A stretch of 64,000 nt of DNA, taken from assembly GCF_009909185.1 (NCBI RefSeq), contig NZ_JAAAMV010000001.1:372001-436000 (forward strand). The letters run 5' to 3'. Made by a program: the position numbers and the translations under genes. The DNA comes from Paenibacillus glycinis (GTDB taxonomy: Bacteria; Bacillota; Bacilli; Paenibacillales; Paenibacillaceae). How positions within the stretch are numbered: the stretch's first letter is position 1; every line of letters begins with the position of its first letter. The notes beneath the pieces are model-generated. The model ran no database searches, was not told the DNA's origin, and worked only from the letters and a program-made list of their open reading frames with translations. Below are positions 9,219-17,190 of the stretch, piece by piece.

Positions 9219-9843
9219 GCTGATCATCTCCCCATCTTCTGTACAAAGCATGCTCGAGCGGAAGCTGATCCAGCACTTTCCCGACCATGAAATCGACCAT
9301 GTCGCTCATGCTCTGCGGTCCGTAGTAGAAGGCCGGCATGGCCGGAACGATTTTGACCCCAAGCCTGGCCAGCGTCAACATGTTCTCCAAGTGTATGGCA
9401 TGCAGCGGAGTCTCTCTTGGCACGATCACCAGCTTGCGTCCTTCCTTCAGCATAACATCCGCGGCGCGCGTCATCAAATCGTCGGAGATGCCGTGGGATA
9501 TCGATGCCAACGTCCCCATGGAACACGGCATGATGATCATGCCTTCCACCCGGTAGGAACCGCTTGCGATCGATGCCCCGATATCGGCGTTGGGATGGAG
9601 CGTCAGCCGGCCATCCTCGACCGCTTCGGGGAAATGCGCGGCCAGCGCGGCCGGGCGTTTGGTCGTATCCCATCGCTGCTCTTCCTTCAATACCCGCCAG
9701 CCCGCTTCCGTGACGACGAGATGCACGTCGACCCCGCCATCCAGCAGGGAGCGAATCAACCGAATGCCATATATTGACCCGCTTGCGCCCGTGATTCCGA
9801 CGACCCACCGTTTGCGCGCGGCGGCGCCATTCGTTTCTACCAT
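9208..9843 (-). CDS. ubiX: UbiX-family flavin prenyltransferase
   Basis: UbiX prenylates FMN to make the cofactor of UbiD-type decarboxylases. The 211-residue protein has the N-terminal GITGASGSIYG phosphate loop and the SMGTLASISHG region of the family. In this setting, between mqnA and a UbiA-type prenyltransferase, the likely partner is the late decarboxylase of the futalosine pathway, but no ubiD-like gene is seen here. It overlaps the ubiA stop by 7 bases. Confidence 0.92.
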   Translation of the reverse strand: MVETNGAAARKRWVVGITGASGSIYGIRLIRSLLDGGVDVHLVVTEAGWRVLKEEQRWDTTKRPAALAAHFPEAVEDGRLTLHPNADIGASIASGSYRVEGMIIMPCSMGTLASISHGISDDLMTRAADVMLKEGRKLVIVPRETPLHAIHLENMLTLARLGVKIVPAMPAFYYGPQSMSDMVDFMVGKVLDQLPLEHALYRRWGDDQHGS

Positions 9844-10712
9844 GGATGCAGCACCACCAAATCAAGCAGCGTAAACGCGAACAAGGTGATGCTGAGCGCG
9901 CCGTTCATCGTGAAGAACGCGGTTTGCACCCGGCTGATATCGTTCGGTTTCACGAGCATATGCTCATACCAGAGAAAACCGACCGAAGCGATCGCCCCGA
10001 TCAAATAAATCCAGCCTAAATCCGTTAACCAATATAAAGAGATGAATCCGGCCGCGGTCAGAAAATGAAAGCCGCGGGCAATGCGGAGTCCCCCCGCAAG
10101 ACCGAAACGCGCCGGGATGGAATAGACGCCTTCGCGGCGGTCGAATTCAATGTCCTGGCACGCGTAGATGGTGTCGAAGCCGGCCAGCCAGCAGACGACC
10201 GAACCGTACAGTACCCAAGCAGCCGGGTTCAGGTGGCCCGTAACCGCAATCCAGCCGCCCAGCGGCGCCAGACCGATCGTAATGCCGAGCACGACGTGGC
10301 AGAGCCACGTAAAGCGTTTGGTATAGGAATACAGGACGAGGAAAAAGACGGCGATCGGCATCAGCTTGACGCAGATGGGATCCAGCTGCGAGGCCGCGAT
10401 AAACAGCACGACAAAGGACACCGCGATGAACACGACGACCTCGCCGGCTTTCAACAGCCCTGCCGGTATCGCCCGTTTCGCGGTGCGCGGATTCTTGGCG
10501 TCCATGACGCGGTCGACGACCCGGTTGAGGCCCATCGCCGCGCTGCGGGCGCCGATCATCGCCAGCAGGATCCAGCCGATCTCCGGCCAGCTAGGCAGCC
10601 GGTGCTCCATCATGACCGCGCCGATCAGCGCGCCCATAAAGGCGAACGGCAGCGCGAAAACCGTATGTTCGACCTTGATCATTTCCAATATGATGCGAGT
10701 TTTGCGTATCAT
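9837..10712 (-). CDS. ubiA: UbiA-family polyprenyltransferase (MqnP-like)
   Basis: An integral membrane prenyltransferase of 291 residues with about eight hydrophobic segments. It has both Asp-rich catalytic motifs: NRVVDRVMD followed by KNPRTAKRAIP, and DTIYACQDIEFD. UbiA enzymes join a polyprenyl tail to an aromatic acid. Next to mqnA, ubiX and hepS/hepT the likely substrate is 1,4-dihydroxy-6-naphthoate (the MqnP role) rather than 4-hydroxybenzoate; this is inference from context. It overlaps menG by 4 bases. Confidence 0.9.
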   Translation of the reverse strand: MIRKTRIILEMIKVEHTVFALPFAFMGALIGAVMMEHRLPSWPEIGWILLAMIGARSAAMGLNRVVDRVMDAKNPRTAKRAIPAGLLKAGEVVVFIAVSFVVLFIAASQLDPICVKLMPIAVFFLVLYSYTKRFTWLCHVVLGITIGLAPLGGWIAVTGHLNPAAWVLYGSVVCWLAGFDTIYACQDIEFDRREGVYSIPARFGLAGGLRIARGFHFLTAAGFISLYWLTDLGWIYLIGAIASVGFLWYEHMLVKPNDISRVQTAFFTMNGALSITLFAFTLLDLVVLHPW

Positions 10713-11440
10713 CCTTTGTCCGTTCCCTTCGTCCCCGTGTGTAAAGCCGCGATGCCGCCCGTCAGCGGATAGGCATGCACGTTTCGGAGACCGATGTCAC
10801 GGAATTTATCCGCCAGCTGATTGGAATCCGGGAAAGCCTTGAGCGATTCCGGAAGCCATTTGTACTGCTCGTACCGTTTGGCGAACAGCTTGCCAAGCGC
10901 CGGCAAAATACGCTCGAAATAAAAATAGTAAATCGATTTGAACGGCTGCCAGAGCGGCTTCGATAACTCCAGGCATACGACTTGTCCGCCCGGCTTGACG
11001 ACGCGCATCATTTCCCGGAGCACCTGTTCCAGGTCCGGCACGTTCCGAAGCCCGAAGCCGATGGTGGCGAAATCGAACCGGTTGTCCTCGAACGGCAGTT
11101 CCATCGCATTGCCCTGATGAAGGGAAATCTGATGGTCAAGCCCTTCCCGGCGTACCTTTTGCTTGCCAACCTCCAGCATATTATGGCTGAAGTCCAGCCC
11201 CGCGATATCGCCGCTGCCGCTCGCGCGGGCGAGCGCGATGGTCCAATCGCAGGTCCCGCAGCATAGATCCACGGCCGACTGTCCCGGCCGTACGTTCATC
11301 TTGCGCATCGTGAACGCGCGCCATGCCTTGTGCCTGCGGAAGCTGAGCAGGTCGTTCATCAAATCGTACTTCGGCGCAATGCTTTCAAACACGGCATGCA
11401 CGTGTTGTTCCTTCGATTTGGATTGCACTGTCTCTGTCAC
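10709..11440 (-). CDS. menG: Demethylmenaquinone methyltransferase
   Basis: MenG/UbiE adds the last methyl group to demethylmenaquinone from S-adenosylmethionine. The 243-residue protein has the family markers FESIAPKYDLMNDLLS at the N-terminus, the SAM loop VDLCCGTCDW, and GFGLRNVPD in the middle. It is one base from hepS and overlaps ubiA. It serves both the classical and futalosine routes, so it does not itself distinguish them. Confidence 0.96.
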   Translation of the reverse strand: MTETVQSKSKEQHVHAVFESIAPKYDLMNDLLSFRRHKAWRAFTMRKMNVRPGQSAVDLCCGTCDWTIALARASGSGDIAGLDFSHNMLEVGKQKVRREGLDHQISLHQGNAMELPFEDNRFDFATIGFGLRNVPDLEQVLREMMRVVKPGGQVVCLELSKPLWQPFKSIYYFYFERILPALGKLFAKRYEQYKWLPESLKAFPDSNQLADKFRDIGLRNVHAYPLTGGIAALHTGTKGTDKG

Positions 11441-11441
11441 C

Positions 11442-12308
11442 TTACCTTCTCTCGTTGAGGGCGGAAGCCGCCGGAAGGAGAGGACGCAGGAACGTCTCTC
11501 CGATCTGTTGAAGTTCGCGCATGAGCTTGTCTGAATCCAAGCGCCCTACGATCGCCTGCACCTGAGCCACGGAATGCTTCAGCTTCTCGGCCAGTTGTCC
11601 GCGAATCTCGTACGCCGCGAGCAGCGAGGAGATAAACGACGGCTCGTCGTGCTTGTCGGCCAGCTTGCGCTTCTCTTCTTCCGTTCCGACGTTCAGGATA
11701 TGCCAGTAGCCCCAGCTGCCGTTGAAACGATCCGGCTTGTCGCAGCGATTCCACTCGTCCAGTACGACCTCGCAGCGGCCCAGCCCTTGAAGCAGCTCCG
11801 TCCAGACCCGCGCCATCTTCTCGTCCAGTATCTCCGTGAAAACCGTAAAAAGTTCCGTTTTCAGCTGCACGCATTGATTCAGGTATTCTTCTGCGCTCAG
11901 CTTCAGCTGCTTCATCTTCATGTAAAAATTGACCTTGAGCTTATTCACTTCGCACACGCCGTCGCTGATCCGGCGAATCATGCCGACTTGTCCGGCTTGC
12001 GCGAGCAGTTGATAGAAGCGGCTGCTGTAATAGTCGCCCGCGAGCACCTTCAACTGCCGCGAGCGCATTTCCTTCTCCGCGACGCGTCCCGATTCGTCGA
12101 TCATGTCGTGGGTATCCATGCCGAGCTGCACGAGCGACGCGACCAAGGTGTAGAGCTCGCTGTGCAGCAGCGGCGTACGCTGATTCGAAAGAAACACAAA
12201 GAGCAGCCTGGCCCGCAAGTCGGGAAACGCCGGCAGCTCCGTGTGGGCCAGAATCATATCGTACTCGACGTACTTTTTGGCGATCTCGGGAATTTTGTAT
12301 GGTTTCAT
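11442..12308 (-). CDS. hepS: Heptaprenyl diphosphate synthase component I
   Basis: HepS is the non-catalytic partner of HepT and sets chain length and substrate binding. The 288-residue, largely helical protein contains the HxxxD-type helix THDMIDESG and the VLAGDYYSSRFYQLLA segment typical of HepS. It is the first gene of the menaquinone run; an extended -10 promoter lies in the short gap before it. Sequence conservation in this family is low, but hepT in the same run supports the call. Confidence 0.93.
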   Translation of the reverse strand: MKPYKIPEIAKKYVEYDMILAHTELPAFPDLRARLLFVFLSNQRTPLLHSELYTLVASLVQLGMDTHDMIDESGRVAEKEMRSRQLKVLAGDYYSSRFYQLLAQAGQVGMIRRISDGVCEVNKLKVNFYMKMKQLKLSAEEYLNQCVQLKTELFTVFTEILDEKMARVWTELLQGLGRCEVVLDEWNRCDKPDRFNGSWGYWHILNVGTEEEKRKLADKHDEPSFISSLLAAYEIRGQLAEKLKHSVAQVQAIVGRLDSDKLMRELQQIGETFLRPLLPAASALNERR

Positions 12309-12360
12309 AGCCTAGCCTCCGGACAAACAGCAAAAGGTTAGCTGCTTTATAATCTAAATA

Positions 12361-12369
12361 ATTATAGCA
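12361..12369 (-). promoter_or_regulatory. Extended -10 promoter before hepS
   Basis: TGCTATAAT reads on the minus strand (complement of 12361-12369) in the 78-base gap between the 177-residue gene and hepS. The TGn extension compensates for the lack of a good -35 box. It would drive hepS-menG-ubiA-ubiX-mqnA-hepT and possibly ndk. Confidence 0.45.
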
Positions 12370-12386
12370 CTATGTTTGCCGTTTCG

Positions 12387-12920
12387 CTACAACTGCGACG
12401 CGGACAAACGCAAGCGCTGACGCCAGATTTCATCCTGAAACGGCTTGGCGGCGCTTAAGTTTGACAGTTCTGTGGACAACCACGCGTCCGTTCTTCGCAC
12501 GTCCACGGCAGCCAGCAGCCGCACGTCGCTCCGCACCCCTTCGATCTCCGGCCCAAGCGGCGCCACGAAGCGAACGAGCACCCGGCTGACGTTCTCCGTG
12601 CGGTTGAAGGCCAGTTCGAACAGCCGCCGCAAATCGTCCATCCATCTGTCCACATCATTCCCATATTCCTCGTTCGATAAATCCACGGACAGCACCGTAC
12701 CGTTCCATGCTACCTTCTTCACCTTCAGCGACAGATTCAAACCGAGCATCGTATCGACGATCGTATCGGAGCTGAGGCGTTTGACGGGCACCGGCCGAAA
12801 TACGGAGACGTCGCCCGCCCCTTCCTTCATCCGGCCGCCGGCCATCGGCAGCACGGACAACGACAACGTGACGGCAAGCGTCGCGGCACATGCGATGAGA
12901 AGCCCTTTCCAATGCGGCAT
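12387..12920 (-). CDS. Membrane-anchored protein of unknown function
   Basis: A 177-residue protein with a single N-terminal hydrophobic segment (about residues 5-27, GLLIACAATLAVTLSLSVL) and no lipobox, so probably a signal anchor with an extracytoplasmic domain. The remainder contains two beta-rich stretches and no catalytic motif I recognise. An AAGGAAGGAT site precedes the ATG. It sits between mtrB and hepS, where B. subtilis has no gene. No function is proposed. Confidence 0.72.
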   Translation of the reverse strand: MPHWKGLLIACAATLAVTLSLSVLPMAGGRMKEGAGDVSVFRPVPVKRLSSDTIVDTMLGLNLSLKVKKVAWNGTVLSVDLSNEEYGNDVDRWMDDLRRLFELAFNRTENVSRVLVRFVAPLGPEIEGVRSDVRLLAAVDVRRTDAWLSTELSNLSAAKPFQDEIWRQRLRLSASQL

Positions 12921-12973
12921 GAAGCATCCTTCCTTCGCGCCCAGAATATCCTGCTTCTCTTAGTGTACAAACT

Positions 12974-12998
12974 AAAAAAGCAGGCTATGCCTGCTTTT
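12974..12998 (-). terminator. Intrinsic terminator of mtrB
   Basis: The arms AAAAGCAGGC and GCCTGCTTTT (12976-12985 and 12989-12998) enclose a 3-base loop. The hairpin starts within the mtrB stop codon and is followed by a T-rich tail on the minus strand. Confidence 0.9.
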
Positions 12999-13222
12999 CA
13001 CTCGACGTCCGTATCGATGGTGCCGTATTTGGTCATCACGGTCGCTTTGCCGCGGATTTTAATGGCCGACGTATGGTCCGTGAATTGGCAAATGAGCACT
13101 TCGCCCTTGTCCAGCTTCTCGGTGTGGTGGAATTTCGTATCCTGCCCGCGCGTCAGGCCGATGACCTGCACGCCCTGCGCCTTTGCCTTTACCACGATGT
13201 ATTCGTCATTCCGTTCCGTCAT
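12998..13222 (-). CDS. mtrB: trp RNA-binding attenuation protein (TRAP)
   Basis: TRAP is an 11-subunit ring that, when loaded with tryptophan, wraps GAG/UAG repeats in RNA and shuts off trp expression. This 74-residue protein keeps the core [21 protein letters not shown] and HTSAIKIRG. It has the lysines and arginine that contact RNA bases in the Bacillus protein (here K36, K55 and R57, counted by alignment to K37, K56 and R58). AGGAGG precedes the ATG. The gene stands alone between a tRNA-Pro and an unknown gene; folE, its usual partner in B. subtilis, is absent here. Confidence 0.97.
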   Translation of the reverse strand: MTERNDEYIVVKAKAQGVQVIGLTRGQDTKFHHTEKLDKGEVLICQFTDHTSAIKIRGKATVMTKYGTIDTDVE

Positions 13223-13355
13223 TTGCGCTGACCTCCTAGTAAGCTGTTGCGTTTCCGATCAGGACCGCCGATCTTCCGTTGCGCCCCGATATTTAAAAAA
13301 CTGCCCCCGAACGTCCTTATCGAGATAGCAGCCGTTGCTTTGATTATGAGAGAAC

Positions 13356-13432
13356 TGGTCGGGTGTACCGGATTTGAACTGGCGACCTCTACCACCCCAA
13401 GGTAGCGCTCTACCAAGCTGAGCTAACACCCG
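13356..13432 (-). tRNA. tRNA-Pro (anticodon GGG)
   Basis: A 77-base cloverleaf reads on the minus strand. Acceptor arm CGGGTGT pairs with ACACCCG, the D arm contains AGCTCAGCTTGGTAGAGC, the anticodon stem CTACC/GGTAG carries loop TTGGGGT (anticodon GGG), the T arm contains GTTCAAATC, and CCA is encoded. It lies between hup and mtrB. Confidence 0.95.
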
Positions 13433-13540
13433 CCATGCGTCATGCGATTCCGTTGACCCAAGAACCGCAAACAACAGTCTACTGGAATTACTTGTACTTG
13501 TCAATAGACGGCAAATCGCGTCATCGTTCCTCCCGGCGAG

Positions 13541-13576
13541 ACGCAAAACGCCCGAATGCGGGATGCATCCGGGCGT
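13541..13576 (-). terminator. Intrinsic terminator of hup
   Basis: A 12-position stem with one mismatch (arms 13548-13559 and 13565-13576, core ACGCCCG/CGGGCGT) is followed by TTTTGCG on the minus strand, 22 bases after the hup stop. Confidence 0.85.
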
Positions 13577-13597
13577 CTCGAACGGCAGGGCCGCTTC

Positions 13598-13873
13598 TTA
13601 TTTGGAAACCAGATCTTTAAGAGATTTGCCTGCTTTGAAAGACGGGATCTTGCTGGCCGGGATATCGATCTCTTCACCCGTTTGCGGGTTGCGGCCTTTG
13701 CGCGCTTCGCGGCTTTTCACCTCGAAGTTGCCGAAGCCCACCAATTGTACTTTATCGCCGCCTTGCAGCGAGTCGGAGATGGCATCGAATACGGCATCAA
13801 CCGCTTTGGAAGCATCTTTCTTGGAAAGGTCAGTCAATTCGGCTACTTTCGCAATCAGTTCCGTTTTGTTCAT
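13598..13873 (-). CDS. hup: DNA-binding protein HU
   Basis: HU is the small histone-like dimer that bends and compacts DNA. The protein has 91 residues, begins [12 protein letters not shown], and contains the signature [21 protein letters not shown], where the DNA-binding beta arm lies. The ATG at 13873 is eight bases after GGAGG; the longer frame starts at a GTG inside the Shine-Dalgarno region. It sits between spoIVA and mtrB, matching hbs in B. subtilis. Confidence 0.97.
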   Translation of the reverse strand: MNKTELIAKVAELTDLSKKDASKAVDAVFDAISDSLQGGDKVQLVGFGNFEVKSREARKGRNPQTGEEIDIPASKIPSFKAGKSLKDLVSK

Positions 13874-13882
13874 TTCTTTCAC

Positions 13883-14168
13883 CTCCCCTGACGGCAGTTA
13901 AAAGGCACATCATTATCATTCTGTGTTACCGAAACCCCGGAATTTATACCTGTCGGCTCCGGTGAGAAGAAATTCCGGTATGTGCAATTCCTGCATACTG
14001 AACCTAGAACAGATTTATAGTAATACAGTTGCCTATGCGATTTCAAGAGGCACGACGCGATTTCCGGCGAAGATTCGCCGATTTCGCGCTCTTTTTTGAT
14101 TTTCCGACGCGTTTCTTCCACCGATATGCAGAGAATGGGAGGCGCTTCCTCCATTCCGCAGGCCAACG
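13883..14168. other. Intergenic leader region of hup
   Basis: No gene is seen in this stretch. It holds a candidate hup promoter and, between it and hup, a 9-bp perfect inverted repeat (13937-13945 and 13970-13978, CCGGAATTT/AAATTCCGG) with a 24-base loop. If the promoter is right, the hup mRNA has an untranslated leader of more than 130 bases containing that hairpin. Confidence 0.55.
14017..14046 (-). promoter_or_regulatory. Candidate sigma-A promoter of hup
   Basis: TTGAAA (complement of 14041-14046) and TACTAT (complement of 14017-14022) are 18 bases apart. A neighbouring TATAAA offers an alternative -10, so the exact start is uncertain. Confidence 0.35.
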
Positions 14169-14194
14169 CAAAAAAGGCGCGCCCGCGGCGCGCC
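14169..14194 (-). terminator. Intrinsic terminator of spoIVA
   Basis: An 8-bp all-GC stem (GGCGCGCC at 14176-14183 and 14187-14194) with a 3-base loop is followed by TTTTTTGCG on the minus strand, 14 bases after the spoIVA stop. Confidence 0.93.
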
Positions 14195-14207
14195 TCTGCT
14201 GCAGCTG

Positions 14208-15686
14208 CTATAGAATGATGGCGATCAGGCCGCCGGAGCCCTCGTTGATGATCCTGCCCAGCGTCTCCTGCAGCTTGTAGCGGGCGTTGTCCGGCATCAT
14301 GGCGATCTTGCCTTGGATGCCCTCTCTCACGATGGAATGGAGCGACCGGCCGAAAATATCGGACTCCCAGATCTTGATCGGGTCGTTCTCGAAGTCCTGC
14401 ATGAGGTAGCGGACGAGTTCCTCGCTTTGCTTCTCCGTGCCGATGATCGGCGCGAATTCGGACTCGACGTCGACGCGGATCATGTGGATGGACGGCGCCG
14501 TCGCCTTCAGGCGCACGCCGAAGCGCGAGCCTTGGCGGATGAGTTCGGGTTCGTCGAGCGCCATCTCCGCAAGCGTAGGGGCCGCGATGCCGTACCCCGT
14601 CGTCTTGACCATCTCGAGCGCTTCCGCGAACCGGTCGTACTCCCGCTTCGCATGCGAGAAGTCCTGCATCAGCTGGAGAAGATGATCCTTGCCGCGGATT
14701 TCGACGCCGACCACTTCCATCAGGATTTGGTCGTACAGCTCATCCGGCGCGTAGAGATCAATCTCCGCGACGCCCTGCCCCATGTTCATGCCGCTCAGGC
14801 CGGCCCTCGCGATGAACTCGTATTCCATGAACTGCGATACGACGCGGTCTACGTCGCGCAGGCGGCGGATGTCCTTGACCGTGTCGCGCACGGAGTTCTC
14901 GTAGTTGCTGCGCAGCCAGTGGTTGTCGTTCAGCACCATGACCCAGCTCGGAAGATTGACGTTCACTTCGTGCACCGGGAACTCGTAGAGCACCTCGCGC
15001 AGCACGGACATGACTTCCTCTTCGCCCATGGAGGCCACGCTGAGCGTGATGACGGGAATATCGTATTTGGCCTGCAGCTCGCTCCGCAGCTGAAGCGCCT
15101 CGTCGCTCTTCGGACGCGTCGAGTTGACGATCAGCACGAACGGCTTGCCGACTTCCTTCAGCTCGTTCACGACGCGCTCTTCGGCTTCGATATACGAGCT
15201 GCGCGGTATTTCAGCGATCGTGCCGTCCGTCGTAACGACGACGCCGAGCGTGGAATGCTCTTGTATGACTTTGCGCGTGCCGATCTCGGCCGCTTCCTGG
15301 AACGGAATCGGTTCCTCGAACCACGGCGTCGTGATCATGCGCGGGCCGTTCTCGTCCTCGTAGCCCTTCGCCCCGACGACGGCATAGCCGACGCAGTCGA
15401 CCAGCCGGATGTTGACGTCGAGCCCTTCGGCCACGCGGAGCTGGACCGCTTGATTCGGCACGAATTTCGGTTCTGTCGTCATGATGGTTTTGCCTGCCGC
15501 GCTCTGCGGCAGCTCGTCGATAGCTCTCACCCGATCGGCATCGTTCGTGATGTTCGGCAGCACAACCGTCTCCATGAACCGCTTGATGAAGGTTGATTTG
15601 CCTGTGCGGACCGCACCAACGACGCCGAGGTAAATATCCCCGCCGGTTCGTTCGGCAATGTCCTTGAAAATGTCCACTTTCTCCAC
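14208..15686 (-). CDS. spoIVA: Stage IV sporulation protein A, spore-coat morphogenetic ATPase
   Basis: SpoIVA polymerises on the outer forespore membrane by hydrolysing ATP and forms the platform for coat assembly. The 492-residue protein has the exact B. subtilis length. It starts (GTG) VEKVDIFKDIAERTGG, followed by the Walker A loop GAVRTGKST near residue 24, a TTEPKFVPN switch-like region and VNSTRPKSDEAL. GTG at 15686 is chosen because GGAGGGG lies about 8 bases upstream; the frame runs 45 more codons upstream without a conserved start. Expression in the mother cell by sigma-E is expected from the family; no clear box was found. Confidence 0.97.
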   Translation of the reverse strand: MEKVDIFKDIAERTGGDIYLGVVGAVRTGKSTFIKRFMETVVLPNITNDADRVRAIDELPQSAAGKTIMTTEPKFVPNQAVQLRVAEGLDVNIRLVDCVGYAVVGAKGYEDENGPRMITTPWFEEPIPFQEAAEIGTRKVIQEHSTLGVVVTTDGTIAEIPRSSYIEAEERVVNELKEVGKPFVLIVNSTRPKSDEALQLRSELQAKYDIPVITLSVASMGEEEVMSVLREVLYEFPVHEVNVNLPSWVMVLNDNHWLRSNYENSVRDTVKDIRRLRDVDRVVSQFMEYEFIARAGLSGMNMGQGVAEIDLYAPDELYDQILMEVVGVEIRGKDHLLQLMQDFSHAKREYDRFAEALEMVKTTGYGIAAPTLAEMALDEPELIRQGSRFGVRLKATAPSIHMIRVDVESEFAPIIGTEKQSEELVRYLMQDFENDPIKIWESDIFGRSLHSIVREGIQGKIAMMPDNARYKLQETLGRIINEGSGGLIAIIL

Positions 15687-15968
15687 TGAATATCCCCTCC
15701 CAATCGTATTTCGCCTGTACATGGACGTACCGTAACTGCTGCTTTCCTCCTGCTGTTTGTCGTCAGGGTTCGCCGCTACCCGCCTGCCGAGAGAGCAATG
15801 CAAGCGACGCAACTCGTACATGATTTTGGACTAGTAATAGCTTATTGCGAATGTCTCATGTTTATGACGACCGGGCGATGAAATCTTTCGATTTCCACGA
15901 GCTTCGTTCGGATTGACCTTCCAAGATTGAGATATATGAGAGAAAAGCGCCCGCTATGCCTGAACGAC
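15687..15968. other. Intergenic region upstream of spoIVA
   Basis: No convincing gene lies here. The spoIVA frame stays open for about 45 codons upstream of its GTG, but that stretch does not look like SpoIVA. I looked for a sigma-E box pair and found only a partial match (GTCATAAA near 15869) without a convincing -10. Confidence 0.5.
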
Positions 15969-15997
15969 AAAAAAACTCCCGCCATGAAAGGCGGGAG
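15969..15997 (-). terminator. Intrinsic terminator of the yphF-like gene
   Basis: A perfect 8-bp stem (CTCCCGCC/GGCGGGAG, arms 15976-15983 and 15990-15997), with a 6-base loop, is followed by a T-run on the minus strand. Confidence 0.92.
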
Positions 15998-16024
15998 CGA
16001 GCGACGTCGAAACGATAGCTTGGG

Positions 16025-16756
16025 CTATTTCAAAACAGCCTGCGGATCGCCGTTTACGAGTCGGTATATCGTCGATTTGACCGGAACGAAGTCCGAACCG
16101 TCGACCAGCAGCGACCGGAGATCCGCGTCCGCGGCAGGCTTCGAGCCTTCGCCGAGCTTGGAAAGCTGCTGCATGACGTCGGGACCGTAATCCAGGTAAA
16201 CATGACCGGACGGGTCCATCATCGTCGTCAGCACGCTTCCGGTGAACACGCTTCGCAGCTCCGGTTCCTTCGCGTCCAGCGCATCGAAATCAATGGCCGC
16301 GAACGACGGATACAACTGCTGCCCGGCCGGCAATTTGCCTCCATGGGCATCGGAATAAGCTTTCACGGCCGCTTCCAGATCGTTGACCTTCTGATAGAGA
16401 ACGAGATTCATCAGCTTGACGGTAGGATCCTTCTCTTCGTCGATTACGAGATAATAGTAGCTTCCGCCCTTCTCGTAGGCCGACTCCGGTATGGAGGACA
16501 GGTAATTCATCCGCTGCAGCTTGGCAAAATCGAGCTTGAATTTCTCGTAAACCGGCGTATTCTCGTCGCTGTTCTCGATCGGAAGAAGTCCGGTATCCTT
16601 CTGATATTGGTCGACGACCGTTTGTACGTTCAGAATCGCGTCTTTCGGCGGCTTCTGGAATTGTCCCATCTGATCCTTCGGATACAGACATCCGGACAAC
16701 AAGGCAGTCATGCATGCGAGCACGAGGGCTGCCGCCGCGTTTCTAAAGCCTTTCAT
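16025..16756 (-). CDS. yphF: YphF-like lipoprotein
   Basis: A 243-residue predicted lipoprotein. A short hydrophobic N-terminus ends in the lipobox LLSGC (cysteine near residue 23), so the mature protein should be anchored outside the membrane. The body is mixed alpha/beta with a YYYLVID strand and no catalytic motif I recognise. Position directly upstream of spoIVA matches yphF of B. subtilis, a lipoprotein of similar length and unknown role. AGGAGG lies 12 bases before the ATG. Confidence 0.8.
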   Translation of the reverse strand: MKGFRNAAAALVLACMTALLSGCLYPKDQMGQFQKPPKDAILNVQTVVDQYQKDTGLLPIENSDENTPVYEKFKLDFAKLQRMNYLSSIPESAYEKGGSYYYLVIDEEKDPTVKLMNLVLYQKVNDLEAAVKAYSDAHGGKLPAGQQLYPSFAAIDFDALDAKEPELRSVFTGSVLTTMMDPSGHVYLDYGPDVMQQLSKLGEGSKPAADADLRSLLVDGSDFVPVKSTIYRLVNGDPQAVLK

Positions 16757-16816
16757 GATCCGATTATCCTCCTAGGTTGCATAGGCGCGCATCTCCGCGT
16801 CAGCGGAACGGCCAGC

Positions 16817-17164
16817 CTACCATAATTCATCGTCTTCCGCCTGGCGCATCATCTGTTTGCGAACAGCCGCGCGAAACGGATCTTCCGGCACCTCGACGAC
16901 GGCGCGGCCGAATACTCTCGCCTGACAAGCGAGTCTTGTCCCCGACCTGTCAAGCCCGGCCAGCTTGCGGCGCTCGTTATCGTTCAGCGGCGTCAGCCCC
17001 GAAGAGCTATGGGGCATCGTCACCTTGCACATGAGACATGCCGCCTTGCCGTCGCAGCGCGTGCGGATCGGCACGCCGGCTTTTCTCGCGGCGTCGAGCA
17101 CGGTCGTTCCGGCCCGCACGATGACGCTGCGTCCGGAAGGAAGGAACGTAATTTCCACATTCAC
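16817..17164 (-). CDS. [2Fe-2S] ferredoxin (first of two)
   Basis: A 115-residue ferredoxin-fold protein. The cluster ligands are CDGKAACLMC (C-x5-C-x2-C) near residues 37-46 and a final cysteine in RLACQA near 80; the x5 spacing is the bacterial/adrenodoxin-type loop. It begins at GTG behind AGGGG. It lies 26 bases after a nucleotidyltransferase-like gene, with a second ferredoxin just upstream. The redox partner is not visible; no dedicated reductase is encoded nearby. Confidence 0.88.
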   Translation of the reverse strand: MNVEITFLPSGRSVIVRAGTTVLDAARKAGVPIRTRCDGKAACLMCKVTMPHSSSGLTPLNDNERRKLAGLDRSGTRLACQARVFGRAVVEVPEDPFRAAVRKQMMRQAEDDELW

Positions 17165-17190
17165 CGGGATCCCCTGCTTCCCTCATACTT

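Noticed and set aside
14313-15596. 427-codon plus-strand open frame opposite spoIVA
   Set aside because: Antisense shadow of spoIVA; no start signal.
15687-15821. N-terminal extension of spoIVA to an upstream ATG
   Set aside because: The GTG at 15686 has a good ribosome site and yields the exact B. subtilis length and N-terminus; the extra 45 codons do not look conserved.
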